Positions 29,403 through 40,109 of a stretch of 64,000 nucleotides of DNA are shown piece by piece; positions within the stretch are counted from its first letter, which is position 1, and each line of letters begins with the position of its first letter. Position numbers and translations under genes: made by a program. The notes beneath the pieces were generated by a model that was not told the DNA's origin, made no database searches, and saw only the letters and a program-made list of their open reading frames with translations. Origin of the DNA: Symbiodinium microadriaticum (lineage: Eukaryota > Sar > Dinophyceae > Suessiales > Symbiodiniaceae); assembly GCA_001939145.1 (NCBI GenBank), contig LSRX01000522.1:110167-174166 (forward strand). Reading direction: 5' to 3'.

Positions 29403-29756
29403 AGGGCCCCTACTTTTAAGGGTCAGTTCGTCCTTAAGTGGGGGGGAAACCCAGAGACGCCGAGACCTCTGGGTTTTTGGGGCGGTCATTTCGGGTGTAG
29501 GGCTTCGGGGGGTTTGGGATTGCGGGGGGGTGCGAGGTTGGGAGGTTTAGAGTTTTAGAGCTTTGTGCCAGCAGTCTCAGGATTTGGATTTAAGGTTGTT
29601 TTTGCCGCTTTGGGAGGTGAGTATTTGTGGCTTAGGATTTCAGGGCTTTGGCGGTATCGGGTTTCAATGTCCTCTAGTGAAGGGTCTGCCGCCCATTTGA
29701 AAGGTGGTTTCTGAGTTAGTACTATTGCCTTTCAAGGGGCACTTGGGATCTGATTA
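29403..29756. other. G-rich unique DNA after the gap
   Basis: GGGGGG runs and degenerate TTTAGGG motifs; no gene seen. Confidence 0.5.
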
Positions 29757-29838
29757 ATCCTAAACCCTGAACCCTAAAGAACCCTAAACCCAAAACCTTG
29801 AACCCTAAACCCTAAAGAACCCCAAACCCAAAGCCCTA
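29757..29838. repeat. CCCTAAA array with CCCTAAAGAA variant
   Basis: AACCCTAAAGAACCC occurs twice, 50 bp apart. Confidence 0.8.
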
Positions 29839-29929
29839 AATTAGCTTGAGGCTGCAAGCCTCCTGGGTTCAGGCCCCGGGTCCCCCACACCCAGGGCAAA
29901 CTTCACAGCCAAGGCCTTAGGCTTTATAC

Positions 29930-30002
29930 CCTCAGGCTCAAACTAGCCCAAAAAGCCTTATCTAATGGGGTTCTTGGGCCCAAAAGCCCAAAAAAAGAGT
30001 CC
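29930..30002. mobile_element. Foldback-like FB-R
   Basis: TAGCCCAAAAAGCCTTATCT and TTGGGCCCAAAAGCCC. A related copy lies at 34976-35045. Confidence 0.45.
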
Positions 30003-30170
30003 TTAGAGCCTTTCAGGGTTAGGGTTTTTCGGTTTACGACCGTTACATTTTGCCGGCATCCACCAATACCCAGAGCCGTAAAAAGGCCTTATGTCGACCC
30101 TACACCTCAGCTCCAGACACCCAAAACCCTGAATCCTGGAACCCTTAAACCCTTAACCCTTAACCCTAAT

Positions 30171-30237
30171 ATAGGGGCCTCAATCATTAGACTAGGGTTT
30201 TGGGGCCTATTGTGCTGCAGTTAGAAAAAGGAACCCC
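30171..30237. mobile_element. FB-I, shortened copy
   Basis: GGGGCCTCAATCATTAGACT...TTTTGGGGC and a GGAACCCC end. Confidence 0.55.
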
Positions 30238-30253
30238 AGACCTTAACCCTAAA

Positions 30254-30345
30254 CCCTACCTGGACCCTGAAGAACCTCCCTTGTTAGGGGTCCTTACTAC
30301 GATTTCCTTATATAGGTCCTTAAAACGGTAGGTTCTTTCTACCTG
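30254..30345. mobile_element. FB-H variant
   Basis: TACCTGGACCCTGAAGAACC and GGTAGGTTCTTTCTACCT arms around TATATAGGTCCTTAA. Confidence 0.55.
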
Positions 30346-31117
30346 AATTCTAACCTAAATCCAAACAACCCCTAAACCATCGCCCCAACGACCTGCTTCC
30401 AGGAGGGAAATGCTGTCGCAAGTGTCCGAGAAAGAGAAAGTCGATCTCGAGAGGTCCGCAAAAGCGTCTGGCTTTGGTTGTTAGTGCAGTTTAGGGTTTA
30501 GGGTTTAGGGCTCACTACTGCTTATGTTGATTATCCATATGCTTCCAGGGACTTTATTACTGGGTCCCTGGGTTTAATACATTAACACAACTCCAAGGGA
30601 CTGCTGACCATATGATTTGTATGTTTGTTCTAAGAGCGCACAAGTGGTTGGGTCTTGAACTGAAGTGCGAAACAAGATCATGGGACCTAGTGACCGAGTA
30701 TCTATGGGGTACAAAGTGTGGCACTGTGATGATGAGTAGCTCTAAGTGTAAGCTCTAAGACCAATTTCTAAGGTACCCAGAACTTACTTACGAAGCCAAC
30801 TGAAGCCTAGAACCGTGTAGAACTCTTCTAGATCCGTATAGAACCCCTTTTCAGAACCTAGAGAACGGTAAAACCTTATAAGACCCTGACCCTAAACCCT
30901 AAACCCGAAGTCTCATGATCCTCAAGCGGGGTCTCTCGTTTCAGGGCGCAGCTCTGGAGTAATTCCTGAGATATGTGTTGTTTTTTGTGTTGTGCTTGGT
31001 GTCATTTCGTTTGCATTTGGTGTTGTATCGGGTTTATAGGGTATTTAGAGTTGAGGGCGTTCATCAAGTTTTGCTTCAGGCCAATTATTGGAGTGTTGGG
31101 CCTTCGGGCCCCTTTGC
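30346..31117. other. Unique DNA, no gene recognised
   Basis: A telomere-like patch near 30490; a GT-rich short frame (61 codons at 30975). Confidence 0.5.
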
Positions 31118-31222
31118 TACGGCTGATGACATAAATCCTGCATTGCCTTACGGACCCTAAACTATGGGAATTCTGGGAGAGTCTTTATTATGGGTAATGC
31201 AGGATGTATACAAAAAAAACCG
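31118..31222. mobile_element. Foldback FB-B
   Basis: CGGCTGATGACATAAATCC left arm; the right arm GGTAATGCAGGATGTATAC runs into A8 before CCG, a diverged end. Confidence 0.75.
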
Positions 31223-31408
31223 CACGATAAGAAGGATTCGAAACCTCTGCCGAACCCCTAAACCCAAACCCCTAACCCCTAAACCCCCTAAGCCCCCCCT
31301 AAAGGCTTCTTTGGGCCCATGCCCTCGTCTCCACCCGAGCTATCGGTGCCTCCATCGACGCCTGCGCCCTCATCCCGGGTGTTGCGCCTCGCCTTCCAGC
31401 CAGGCCCT

Positions 31409-31508
31409 TAGGCTCCATGTGCCCATATAGTATATACTTACACCCTAAAGGACCTATATAGGAACCCCTTTAAGGCCTAAGGATATACTGTGTGGGTACA
31501 TGGAGCCT
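31409..31508. mobile_element. Foldback FB-D
   Basis: AGGCTCCATGTGCCCATATA and GTGGGTACATGGAGCC arms. Confidence 0.75.
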
Positions 31509-31703
31509 TTCGGCCAAGGGTTTTCGTGGTCTAGGATTCAGATTTTCCGGGTTAGGGTTCAGGGTTTAGGGTTCAATGTTTAGGGTTCAAGGTTCGGGGG
31601 GTTCGGGGTTTCGGGTTCCGGATTTTTTGGGTTGCTGATGGATGTTCTGCCTCAGTTGCCAAAGAAAGCTGCAGGTGTGGAGTAGCCATGTCTAGGACAC
31701 TTT

Positions 31704-31770
31704 CAGGTGTCGGTCTATATACCTTATAGAAGCCTTATAGAAGCCCTATATACCCCAAACTCCCCACCTG
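31704..31770. mobile_element. FB-E, internally deleted
   Basis: CAGGTG joined straight to TCGGTCTATATACC; right end CCCCACCTG intact. Confidence 0.7.
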
Positions 31771-32580
31771 TAGATTCCTTTAACCATGTTAAAATTCTGG
31801 AAACCCTGACTAGCAGAGATCCTGAGGACCCACACAACCACAGAGCCGTCAGGCCCAGAGCCAGAAGGGTTTCACGAAGGGCTTCAGGACCTTAGTTACT
31901 CATCAGGTACTCCCCGCAATACCCGCTTCCCATACCTCTATCTGACTCCCAAATGTCTGATCCTAAGGTACTTTGAACCGTTAGCGTCCGCCCAAAAGCT
32001 CCGAACCTTAAACCCTAAAGCCAAACCTCCCAAACCCCAAGCTTTAGCATGGAGGCGTGAGCGGTTAGTAAGAATCTACGTTTTTTCTTTTTTACGGGAC
32101 GGTATATTATAACATTTCCCAAACTACTTTGATGCTTAGTATAAGGCCCCTAGGTTATAATCGCTGCTTGGCCAAGGATCTGGCCAACCACAGTCCCGAG
32201 CCCAATGCGGACCTCACCGTGGCCCGACACTCAGCTAAGTCTGATTGGAGGATGGGACTTAGATGGCCGTAATAACTATATAGCTAGCCTATTCATAGCC
32301 CCCGGTTTGGTAAGAAATGACCCAAAGCCCCTTATTTGTCAATTCATTGTTTTGCGGGTCTTTGCGCTGCAAGGGTTCCTTAATTTTCTGAAATTCCGAA
32401 CTCACAGAAATTGCTCTTCCATCTGGTTTAGGTTTGTGAGCTCTCGCTCCGCATGTGTGAGTGTGTGTATGTGTGTACTTATATAATTACAAGCATATAG
32501 ATACATGCATGTGTATGCATGTATCCCCCAGCCTTTGAAACAAACCCTAAACCTCTCTTTCATATGTATATAAACCCTAA
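31771..32580. other. Unique DNA, no gene recognised
   Basis: Short frames only; (TG)n stretch near 32455-32480. Confidence 0.5.
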
Positions 32581-32581
32581 T

Positions 32582-32718
32582 GAGATTCGTCGGCATTAGT
32601 CTCCCGTCCTTAAGCAGATTCGTCGGCATTAGTCGCTTTGACCCCCCGTCCTTAAGCAGATTCGTCGGCATTAGTCGCTTTGACCCCCCGTCCTTAAGCA
32701 GAATCGTCGGCATTAGGC
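32582..32718. repeat. Tandem 42-bp repeat, 3-4 copies
   Basis: ATTCGTCGGCATTAGTC plus GACCCCCCGTCCTTAAGCAG; the first unit lacks about 10 bp. Copies are otherwise nearly identical, so recent. Confidence 0.9.
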
Positions 32719-33020
32719 TCGGGACCTTTGGGTTTAGGCTTTAGGGCTTCGGACCTTAGGGTTTAGACTTAGGGTTCGGGACCTTAGGGTTTAGGATCTA
32801 GGGCTTGGGACCTTAGGGTTTCGACTTAGGGTTCGGGACCTTAGGGTTTAGGATCTAGGGCTTGGGACCTTAGGGTTTAGACGTAGGGCTCGGGACCTTA
32901 GGGTTTAGGATCTAGGGCTTGGGACCTTAGGGTTTAGACGTAGGGCTCGGGACCTCAGGGTTTCGACTTAGGGCTCGGGACCTTAGGGTTTAGGATTTAG
33001 GGCTTGGGATCCCCAGGTTT
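32719..33020. repeat. Tandem array of GGGACCTTAGGGTTTAG units
   Basis: About nine units of about 33 bp, alternating GATCTAGGGCTT and GACTTAGGGTTC endings: a two-unit higher-order pattern. Confidence 0.85.
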
Positions 33021-33176
33021 AGGGTTTAGGACTCTGAGGAACATGCACAGGCGACGGCAAGGATGTGAAGGAACGGACTTCTATTTTCCCAATGTTATGG
33101 GATTCTAAGGGTGGGTGGGTGTTATGCCTAAGTTGTGAGTGTAACTGTACTGAAAAACTACTCGACCGGAGCTGCT

Positions 33177-33265
33177 GAACCCTAAACCCTAAACCCTAAA
33201 CTCCAAACCCTAAACCCTAAGCCCTAAGCCCTAAACCCTAAACCCCTAACTCCCTAAACTCCCTA
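33177..33265. repeat. CCCTAAA array
   Basis: Clean units then CTCCCTAAA variants. Confidence 0.85.
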
Positions 33266-33378
33266 AACCAATGACCCCCTGGAAGCCCGACGCCCGAGAC
33301 ACGATCCCAGGCAGGTCTGCCAGGCCTGAGGAGTGGTCGAGCCACCGTCGTCGGCCATGGAAAGGTGCGCAGCTTTTT

Positions 33379-33478
33379 GGGTAGTTCTCTAAAATAGGAG
33401 TCCCGTTTAGGGTCCGTTTTAGAAGGGTGCCGTGCTACATTGTGGACCTAAAAGGGACCCTATTTTGGAGAACTACCC
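33379..33478. mobile_element. Foldback FB-F with TTTT target duplication
   Basis: 100 bp. Arms GGGTAGTTCTCTAAAATAGG and CTATTTTGGAGAACTACCC. TTTT at 33375-33378 and 33479-33482, followed by AGGTTTAGG. Confidence 0.9.
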
Positions 33479-33559
33479 TTTTAGGTTTAGGGTTCAGGGT
33501 TTGGGCTATGGTGAGCTTCGTGAAATGAAATGGTAGCTTTTTTTTCAGAGCATGTTGCC

Positions 33560-33671
33560 CTAAGGGTTCATGCACCCAAAAGATTTAGACATTGGATATA
33601 TATATATATGTGTTCCAGTATAGGTGTGTTTGAAGGCCAAGGCCTTCACTTTACAGGTACATGGACCCTTC
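33560..33671. mobile_element. FB-D with (AT)n expansion inside
   Basis: CTAAGGGTTCATGCACCC and CAGGTACATGGACCCTT ends; the left half has ATATATATATATAT. Confidence 0.55.
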
Positions 33672-34030
33672 GCGAAGGTGTTTATTCGGCATGCGACTAG
33701 GGGTTCATGAGGATTCAGTGCTTTTAGTCCCTAAACCCTAAGCCCTAACTTCTATACTTGTTGGGTTTATCTACACTCTCTTATGTGGTTTCTTTCTTTG
33801 GCTGACCAACTTAATGGCCAGGATCTTTAAAGGGGGAGCCAGGTGAGCAACGAATCAGAGATAGAGTGGAGGGTATGTATAGGTAGTATTTACAGCACAG
33901 GTTTGAATAACACGTAATAAGAGCATGGTGCTGGAGGAGTTTAGGATTCCGTCTTCGTAGGGCTGGGCAGGCTTAGCGAAGGGCTTCTATGAACTTCTAT
34001 GGTTTGGGATATAGGGGTTAGGGTCGAGCT
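33672..34030. other. Unique DNA, no gene recognised
   Basis: No frame or inverted repeat of note. Confidence 0.5.
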
Positions 34031-34036
34031 GGGTGG

Positions 34037-34164
34037 GTATGTATGTATGTATGTATGTATGTATGTATGTATGTATGTATGTATGTATGTATGTATGTAT
34101 GTATGTATGTATGTATGTATGTATGTGCATCTTCATATATATATATACACATACATTTACATAT

Positions 34165-34198
<34 letters not shown>

Positions 34199-34235
34199 GT
34201 ATATACAACTGTATGCGTGTATGTATGCATGTATG

Positions 34236-34267
<32 letters not shown>

Positions 34268-34345
34268 CTGTGGTGTATATAAATATACAATACACACACA
34301 TATATATATATATATATACGCACACGTGTGTGTGTGTGTGTGTAA
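34037..34345. repeat. (GTAT)n then AT/CA/TG microsatellite cluster
   Basis: About 22 GTAT units then alternating ATAT, ACAC and GTGT blocks; low-complexity frames on both strands are artefacts. Confidence 0.95.
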
Positions 34346-34501
34346 CGCGCATGTATTGCTGATGTTGTAAACTTAATGAAGGCTCCCGCCATTCTCTTCC
34401 CTGCGCAGATCTGGGAACACGGCTCCGCCGGACTCGTTACTCGCCGGCCATTGGAAGCGGGCGAGGCAGTGAGGGATTAGTCCAAGTTCCATGTTAATAC
34501 T

Positions 34502-34600
34502 ATACCTGGACCCCTGATAATCTAGCTGTTTAGGGCTCCTTATTATGATGCCTTGATATAGGTCCTTAAGAAGGTAGGCTATTGGGGTTCAGGTATACCT
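34502..34600. mobile_element. FB-H variant
   Basis: TATACCTGGACCCCTGATAA and TTGGGGTTCAGGTATACC arms. Confidence 0.6.
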
Positions 34601-34822
34601 TAACCTGCCAAAACCCATGTTTTCCAAGACCCCTATAAATTCTAGTGGAGTTCTAAGAAGAAGACGGAGGTGATGGTAGTTGAAGGTAGGTACCTGGACA
34701 GTTGCTGTGTTTTAGACATGCCTTTTCCTTTGTACCCTCCAACACAAGATTCCCTGTATAATCGGCGCACGAGTTACATCTGTTTAGGCCCCTATGCTAC
34801 AGGCTGTGGGACCTATATATCT

Positions 34823-34880
34823 CTAAACCCTAAACCCTAAACTCTAAACCCTGAACCCCTAAACCCTAAACCCTGGGTTT
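34823..34880. repeat. CCCTAAA array ending in an inverted GGGTTTAGGG
   Basis: The array turns from CCCTAAACCCT directly to GGGTTTAGGGC at 34874, a telomere-repeat palindrome. Confidence 0.8.
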
Positions 34881-34975
34881 AGGGCCTGTTTCAAGGTTTC
34901 AGGTTGTGGACTAAATAAACTTCAAGCGCTTTTGGCGCTGTAAGGTTCAGGGCTCCGGAGATTGAAACTACCCCT

Positions 34976-35045
34976 TAGCATCAAAATAGCCCAAAAGCCT
35001 TCTACAAGAGGGTCTTTGGGCCCAAAAGCCTTAACATATGAGTCC
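34976..35045. mobile_element. Foldback-like FB-R
   Basis: ATAGCCCAAAAGCCTTCTAC and TTTGGGCCCAAAAGCC; same family as 29930. Confidence 0.45.
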
Positions 35046-35227
35046 TGTGCCCAGCAATGCAACAAGGCAGGCCACCAGAAGGAAGCCTGAAGCGTAACTA
35101 GAGCCTGAATCACCCAAAATCAACATGCAAGCCGTAAACCTTATAATCACCCGTTACAACCGCAAAACCCTAGACCCGAGAATGAAACCCCAAGCCCCCG
35201 CAGCCCGGAAGCAACAGTCGTTATCTC

Positions 35228-35342
35228 GGCATCACCATCGTCATCATCATCATCACCATCACCATCACCGCCACCATGACCATCCTCATCTGTACCAGCA
35301 CCAGCACCACCATACCATCATCATCACCATCATCATCATCAC
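35228..35342. repeat. (CAT/CAC)n triplet tract
   Basis: Imperfect CAT, CAC and CGC triplets (poly-His frame). It leads directly into CCCTAAA units. Confidence 0.9.
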
Positions 35343-35344
35343 CT

Positions 35345-35425
35345 AAACCCTAAACCCTAAACCCTAAATCATAAGTTTAGGGGTTTAGGGTTTAGGGTTT
35401 AGGGCCTAGGGGTTTAAGGGTTTAC
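35345..35425. repeat. Inverted telomere-like pair
   Basis: CCCTAAA (35345-35370) then TTTAGGG (35378-35425), separated by about 10 bp: a head-to-head arrangement. Confidence 0.85.
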
Positions 35426-35475
35426 GCTGGCAAAACGAAATACACGGCAAACAAAAAGCAAGAATCCACACTGCC

Positions 35476-35832
35476 ATGGCCGTCATTTCCCCTGCGACTC
35501 AACCCATTCGTGCAGGCAACAGAAACGACGCACTACACGTCGAGACAGGCATGCGCAACATCCTTGACATGCTGCACGCGCCCGGAATCCAAGGCACAAA
35601 CAAAGACCAGGACAGTGACAGACTCGAGACGCGGTTTTTTTGGTTTACGGCCATGCAGCGTGCCCAAAACTCAACTTTTAGCCAGGACATGCACGACACT
35701 GCAAATACCCGTGCAACAAGCCCGCAGAAAAAAACAAAGCCCGCTGCAAAGACATTGACAATTCACGGCGGCAAGCTCGCCAGCTGCCAACAACAAACGA
35801 GGGCCTCGGGCTCAGGCTTCGTCACGGTTTAG
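35476..35832 (+). CDS. Anonymous ORF, 118 codons
   Basis: ATG 35476 lies in a favourable context (GCCATGG) and the frame ends at TAG 35830, just before a TTTAGGG-type array. The product is hydrophilic, with a basic segment (QKKTKPAAK) near residue 85 and a Gln/Thr/Ser-rich end. It has no recognisable domain, and another frame stays open through much of it. Confidence 0.3.
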   Translation: MAVISPATQPIRAGNRNDALHVETGMRNILDMLHAPGIQGTNKDQDSDRLETRFFWFTAMQRAQNSTFSQDMHDTANTRATSPQKKTKPAAKTLTIHGGKLASCQQQTRASGSGFVTV

Positions 35833-35930
35833 GTTTAGGATTTTAGGATTTAGGGTTTAGGATTTTAGGGTTTAGGGTCTAGGATTTAGGGTTTAGGGTT
35901 TAGGATTTATGGTTTAGGATGTGGGATAGG
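35826..35930. repeat. TTTAGGG/TTTAGGATT array
   Basis: TTAGGATTTAGGGTTTAGGAT alternation. Confidence 0.85.
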
Positions 35931-36119
35931 GTTTTGTGGTTCATGCAGGGCTTACCATCAAGAAGGGGATTCTGAGCCTCCTGCCCTGGGGAAGGCTGTC
36001 CGCATCTCCTACGGCAAGTACCCGTCGCGGGCCCAGTGCAGCCGGGGAGGGCGCTCAGTACCAATTGCCCTAATATCATCCCAATCGCGCAGATACCGAC
36101 ATAAAAAAGAGAACAGGGG

Positions 36120-36270
36120 AGAGCGATAGATGCACAGAAAAATCGGCAGATAGGTAGTCAGATATGTCGATAGATGAGTAGATAGACACATAGATACAGA
36201 ACTAGACAGATAGATAGATAGGCAGGCAGGTAGGTAGGCAGACAGATAGATAAGTAGGTCGGTAGATAAT
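36120..36270. repeat. (GATA)n-type imperfect microsatellite
   Basis: AGATAGATA, GGCAGGCAGG and TAGGTAGG blocks. Confidence 0.85.
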
Positions 36271-36413
36271 GGGTTAGTGTTCCCTGAACCCCTAAAGGAG
36301 CTGTGTAGTACCGGCAGCAAGGTAGGTTACGCTATGTCATAGTCAACTCCGTTCTTGGGCCCATGTTTAGCCTCTGGAGTTGTTTTCCGTGTTAGTTGCG
36401 GTTTAGGATTGAA

Positions 36414-36522
36414 CCCAGAGAACCCAATGCGCCTTAATTACGGACTATACCTTAAATTACAGGGGCCTTAATATTATGGTTTAAAGTATATGCCTTAATC
36501 AAGGGGTATTGGGCTCTCTGGG
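36414..36522. mobile_element. Foldback FB-T
   Basis: CCCAGAGAACCCAATGCG and GGTATTGGGCTCTCTGGG arms, A/T-rich centre. Single copy. Confidence 0.65.
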
Positions 36523-36785
36523 AAGAGGAGCGGTGTCGGCTCCGAGTCAGTGCTGTCTAGGTCTTAGGGGTCTTCCCACGGGCCGAATCGGGCTCTCAAA
36601 ACTCGAGTTCAAGGCCTTACATATCCTTGTTATGAAAACCCAAAACCCAAAACCCTAAACCCTAAACCCTACAGTGTGGGGGCATAGTATGCTATGATCA
36701 TGGTAAGGAAGCCTGAAGACTCATATTGGCAAGCACTTATGCCCCGATGTTCACACGACAACCCCCGTCCGAGAGGTCCAGGACA

Positions 36786-36965
36786 GGGTTTTTGGGGTTT
36801 AGGGCTTAGGGTTTAGGGTTTAGGGCTTAGGGTTTAGGGTTAGAGTTTAGGGTTAGGGTTTAGGGTTTAGGGTTTGGGGTTTAGGGCTTAGGGTTAGGGT
36901 TTAGGGTTTGGGGTTTAGGGTTTGGGGTGAGGGTTTAGGGTTAGGGTTTAGGGTTTAGGGTTTAA
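36786..36965. repeat. TTTAGGG array
   Basis: Long, nearly clean, with TTAGGG and TTTGGGG variants. Confidence 0.9.
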
Positions 36966-36996
36966 GGGGCTTCAGGCTTTTTGGACGTATAAGGGT

Positions 36997-37102
36997 GTAT
37001 GATATAAATCCTGCATTACCCATACTAGGTTAATATGGAATATACCATATTCCCATAATTTCTGGTCCTTAAGGTAATGCAGGATTTGTATCATCAACAG
37101 TA
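36997..37102. mobile_element. Foldback FB-B
   Basis: GTATGATATAAATCCTGC left (short arm) and GGATTTGTATCATCAACAG right. Confidence 0.8.
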
Positions 37103-37252
37103 GGGCCTCAGGGTGGCGTTAAGGGTGTAGGCTTTCAGGTTTTGCATCTTGGGTTTAGGGCCCAGGATGTCAGATGAGGACTCCCGCGCCAGCAGAGTGG
37201 AAGAAGGAAAGCCTATATATGGGACTTTCCGAAAATCAGGGCAACGACGTAA

Positions 37253-37360
37253 CCAAGAGGGTCCACATATACTATTATGGAATTAAGTCCCCCAAAACCA
37301 CTATTAGGATGGTCTTTTGGGACCCAATTCCATAATAGTAGTATATATGGACCCTCTGGG
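37253..37360. mobile_element. Foldback FB-G with TAA target duplication
   Basis: Arms CCAAGAGGGTCCACATATAC and GTATATATGGACCCTCTGGG. TAA at 37250-37252 and 37361-37363. Confidence 0.85.
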
Positions 37361-37553
37361 TAAGAGTTCATCATGCAGGAACGGTCCATGTGCGCATGTT
37401 GTGGGTTCACGTGTATACTATGCGGGTACACACAGACACAGACGCAATGCCTCACCAGTACGCCCGGACTGCAACCCAAAACTCCTCATGCCTTTACAAA
37501 ACTCTAGCGCCCTACAGATCTCAAAGCCTTGTCAGCCCTAAGACCCATTAATC

Positions 37554-37697
37554 TAGGGGCCTGAATAATTAGAATAGAGTTTTGGGGTATATTATACTAC
37601 AAATACAATAAGGAACCCCCAAAATAGTATAGTATACTAAAAATCACAATAAGGAACCCCCCAAAATAGTAGAGGTAATTATTAAAAGGGCCCCTAC
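37554..37697. mobile_element. Foldback FB-I with internal duplication
   Basis: CTAGGGGCCTGAATAATTAG left, AATTATTAAAAGGGCCCCTA right; ACAATAAGGAACCCCC and the following AAAATAGTA occur twice near 37605 and 37646. Confidence 0.75.
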
Positions 37698-37739
37698 ATT
37701 AGCTTGAAGCTCGAGCCTCAGGTTCCCTTCATGGAACAC

Positions 37740-37917
37740 CCCCACCCTGAACCCCAAACCTTAAACCCTAAACCCGAAACCCCTCTAAAGTAAACAAAAA
37801 ACATAGCCTAAACCCTGAACCGGCCCTAAAGCCTGCACCCGAAACCCTAGGCCCTATAAGCCCTAAACCCCCTTTAAAAGAATCCTAAACCCCCTTTAAC
37901 CTAAACCCTGAACCCTA
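37740..37917. repeat. Degenerate CCCTAAA array
   Basis: CCCTTTAA and CCTAAACCCC variants; it ends at the FB-K target TA. Confidence 0.7.
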
Positions 37918-38034
37918 CTTGGAGGCCCTTTTGACTTAGTAAGTCTACTTAGTATCCCCTAGAAACCCTCTTATAATCCCCATAACCCACCTTACTAACC
38001 CTACTGTACTTACTAAGTCAAAAGGGCCTCCAAG
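37918..38034. mobile_element. Foldback FB-K with perfect 27-bp arms
   Basis: Arms start CTTGGAGGCCCTTTTGACTT (27 bp identical). TA lies on each side (37916-37917, 38035-38036), at a CCC-TA motif on the left. Single copy; identical arms mean a recent insertion. Confidence 0.85.
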
Positions 38035-38159
38035 TAAGCCCAGGAACCAGCGGTTCCTGCTTGACTATGGCTTCAGTCTCGGGGAGGCAAATCCTCGAGG
38101 TGACGAGGAGAAGGCCGGTCTGAGGGTTCAAGGTTTTGGGTTTGGGATTCAGGGTTGAC

Positions 38160-38250
38160 GGCTAAGGGTTTAGGGTTTAAGGTTTAGGGTTTAAGGTTTT
38201 GGGTTTAGGTTTTAGGGCTTAGGGGTTTAGGGTTCAGGGCTTCAGGGTGA
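38160..38250. repeat. TTTAGGG array
   Basis: TTTAAGGTTTAGGG alternation. Confidence 0.8.
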
Positions 38251-38763
38251 GTTTAAGATCAGGGGTCAAGGTTATCCGATGAGCTGGGAGCTTCATGGCA
38301 GTACTTTCCAAAACGGTTTGTGTTTCATGCTCCCTAAACCCTAAACCCAAAACCTGCTGGATGCGGCTTTATGGCTCGACCGGCGCCTTAGAGTTTCGGG
38401 ATTCGTCAGGGCTTGGCGGCAGCGCGCATGCGTGTAGGGTTTAGGGTTTCGGGTTTAGGGTTGCATGCATTCATAACTATATGTGTGCATTTATGGTTGT
38501 TTGCTTGCTTTGTTGTTTGCTGGTTCATGTGTTAATTACTCCAAGCTTGCTGTGTGCAGGCCGACACAGGTTGTAATCGTTGCTCTGATGTATGGTACAG
38601 TGCTCAGTCCAACTCCGTGTCAGTGGTCCGTTCTTGTGCCCTTGCTCTTGTTCCTTGTATTCTGCTCATCAAAGATTTGCCATGGATAGTCAGTTTTTGT
38701 AGCTGCAGAGCATCTGGAAGCTCGTTGGACACGAGAGGTGAAGTCTATCCCTTCTCGCGACAG
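38251..38763. other. Unique DNA, short frames only
   Basis: Frames of 68-72 codons (38483, 38554 forward) are Cys/Leu-rich and unrecognised. Confidence 0.45.
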
Positions 38764-38765
38764 TA

Positions 38766-38850
38766 CCCATAGGCTCCATGGTAGTTCCTTTTAGGATCCT
38801 ATAAGGCAACCCCCAAAAAGATAACTACTTAGGACTTAGGAGCCTATGGG
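38766..38850. mobile_element. Foldback FB-A, TA on both sides
   Basis: CCCATAGGCTCC...GGAGCCTATGGG; TA at 38764-38765 and 38851-38852. The right arm has an extra ACTTAGG repeat. Confidence 0.85.
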
Positions 38851-38999
38851 TAGTCAGCATCAAAACATACGTCATTTTTTCTTGTTGCCAAGTCCTCTAG
38901 TCATGATGACAAAGTTTGACTTGTGTCTGTGTTTGCTTCTGGCTAGATGTATCGCAACAGTAACCGTTTATGAACGCTTCTGACTAAGTCGCCCAAGAT

Positions 39000-39215
39000 A
39001 CCCTAGACCCTAAACCCTAAACCTTCAATTCTAAACCTGCAAAACCCAAGACCGTAAACCCTAAGCCCTAAACCCCAAGCCCAAGACCCTAAACCCCAAC
39101 AACCCTATAAACACTATACACCCTAAACCCTATAGACCCTATAAGCCCTATAAACCCTATAAACCCTATGAGCCCTAAACCCTCCAGCCCTAAACCCTAA
39201 ACCCTAAACCCTCCA
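39000..39215. repeat. CCCTAAA/CCCTATA array
   Basis: The middle shows CCCTATAAACCCTATAAA, a drifted unit. Confidence 0.85.
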
Positions 39216-39284
39216 GTTCTTGTTTCCTTTCAGGTGGACCTGGCCTGAGTGGCAGCAGCTGTCCCGAAGGGTCCAGCGAGCTCT

Positions 39285-39310
39285 TCGCGGCCTAGGGCNG
39301 TTTTTAGGGG
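39285..39310. other. Single N at 39299
   Basis: A one-base gap precedes a TTTAGGG-type array. It is probably a contig join inside repeats. Confidence 0.7.
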
Positions 39311-39415
39311 TTTTGAGGGGTTTTAGGGTTTAGGGGTTTAGGGCCTAGGGTTTAGGGTTTAGGGTTTAGGGCTTAGGGTTTAGGGTTTAGGGGTTTAGGG
39401 TTTAGAGATTTAGGG
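39300..39415. repeat. TTTAGGG array
   Basis: Starts at the single N. Confidence 0.85.
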
Positions 39416-39569
39416 TGCGCCGTTTGGTTCAAGCTATCCCAGCGTTCCTTCAAGCCTCTCCACTGCCATGAACGGTGCACATTTGCATGATTCAAGATCC
39501 CTGTTGCGCAGTGATGCCTCACGGCCATAAGCAGACACGGGGCAGCCACGATACTGTTCCTGATCCCTA

Positions 39570-39660
39570 CCCATAGGCTCCTTAGTAGTTCCATTTTGGC
39601 ATTTCCTATAGGATTCTAAATTATAAACCATAAAAAAGGAACTACTATGCAGCCTATAGG
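39570..39660. mobile_element. Foldback FB-A, TA on both sides
   Basis: TA at 39568-39569 and 39661-39662; flanks read CCC-TA and TA-AACCC, a telomere-like target. Confidence 0.9.
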
Positions 39661-40109
39661 TAAACCCTACTGTACGTATACAGTAGCTTTCGTTCACCCC
39701 GAGATGGCGTTCAATTCACAGCTGTATCAACTCACTAAATGCCGTACCCAAACCCTAAGCCCAAAACCCCAAAACCGTAAGTCACATCATCCCAGATCCC
39801 AAACCCTGCAAACCCTATTCGCTCCACGCAGTATGCCCTAACTCCTAAATCTTGAGAAGGACCGCGACAGTGGACCCGGAAAAAGCTTTGCCAAAGAAGT
39901 CCAAAACAGTGCTGTGCGAGTCGCCGGGAGCCAGATACTTCAATGCCCATCCACGGGTTCCTTTACGAAAGGAGGCTCCGTAAAAAGTAGAAACCACTCG
40001 TGATACGGCGCCCAAACCCTAAAACCCTGAACGCCTAAGCTTGTCCCTCTACGTAAACCCTACGCTACGACCTAAGGTCGAATGTCAGTGGTCGTCAGTT
40101 CATGGTTTA

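Noticed and set aside
28623-29558. Frames crossing the N gap (311 codons forward, 219 reverse)
   Set aside because: They read through 542 unknown bases and telomere-like repeats.
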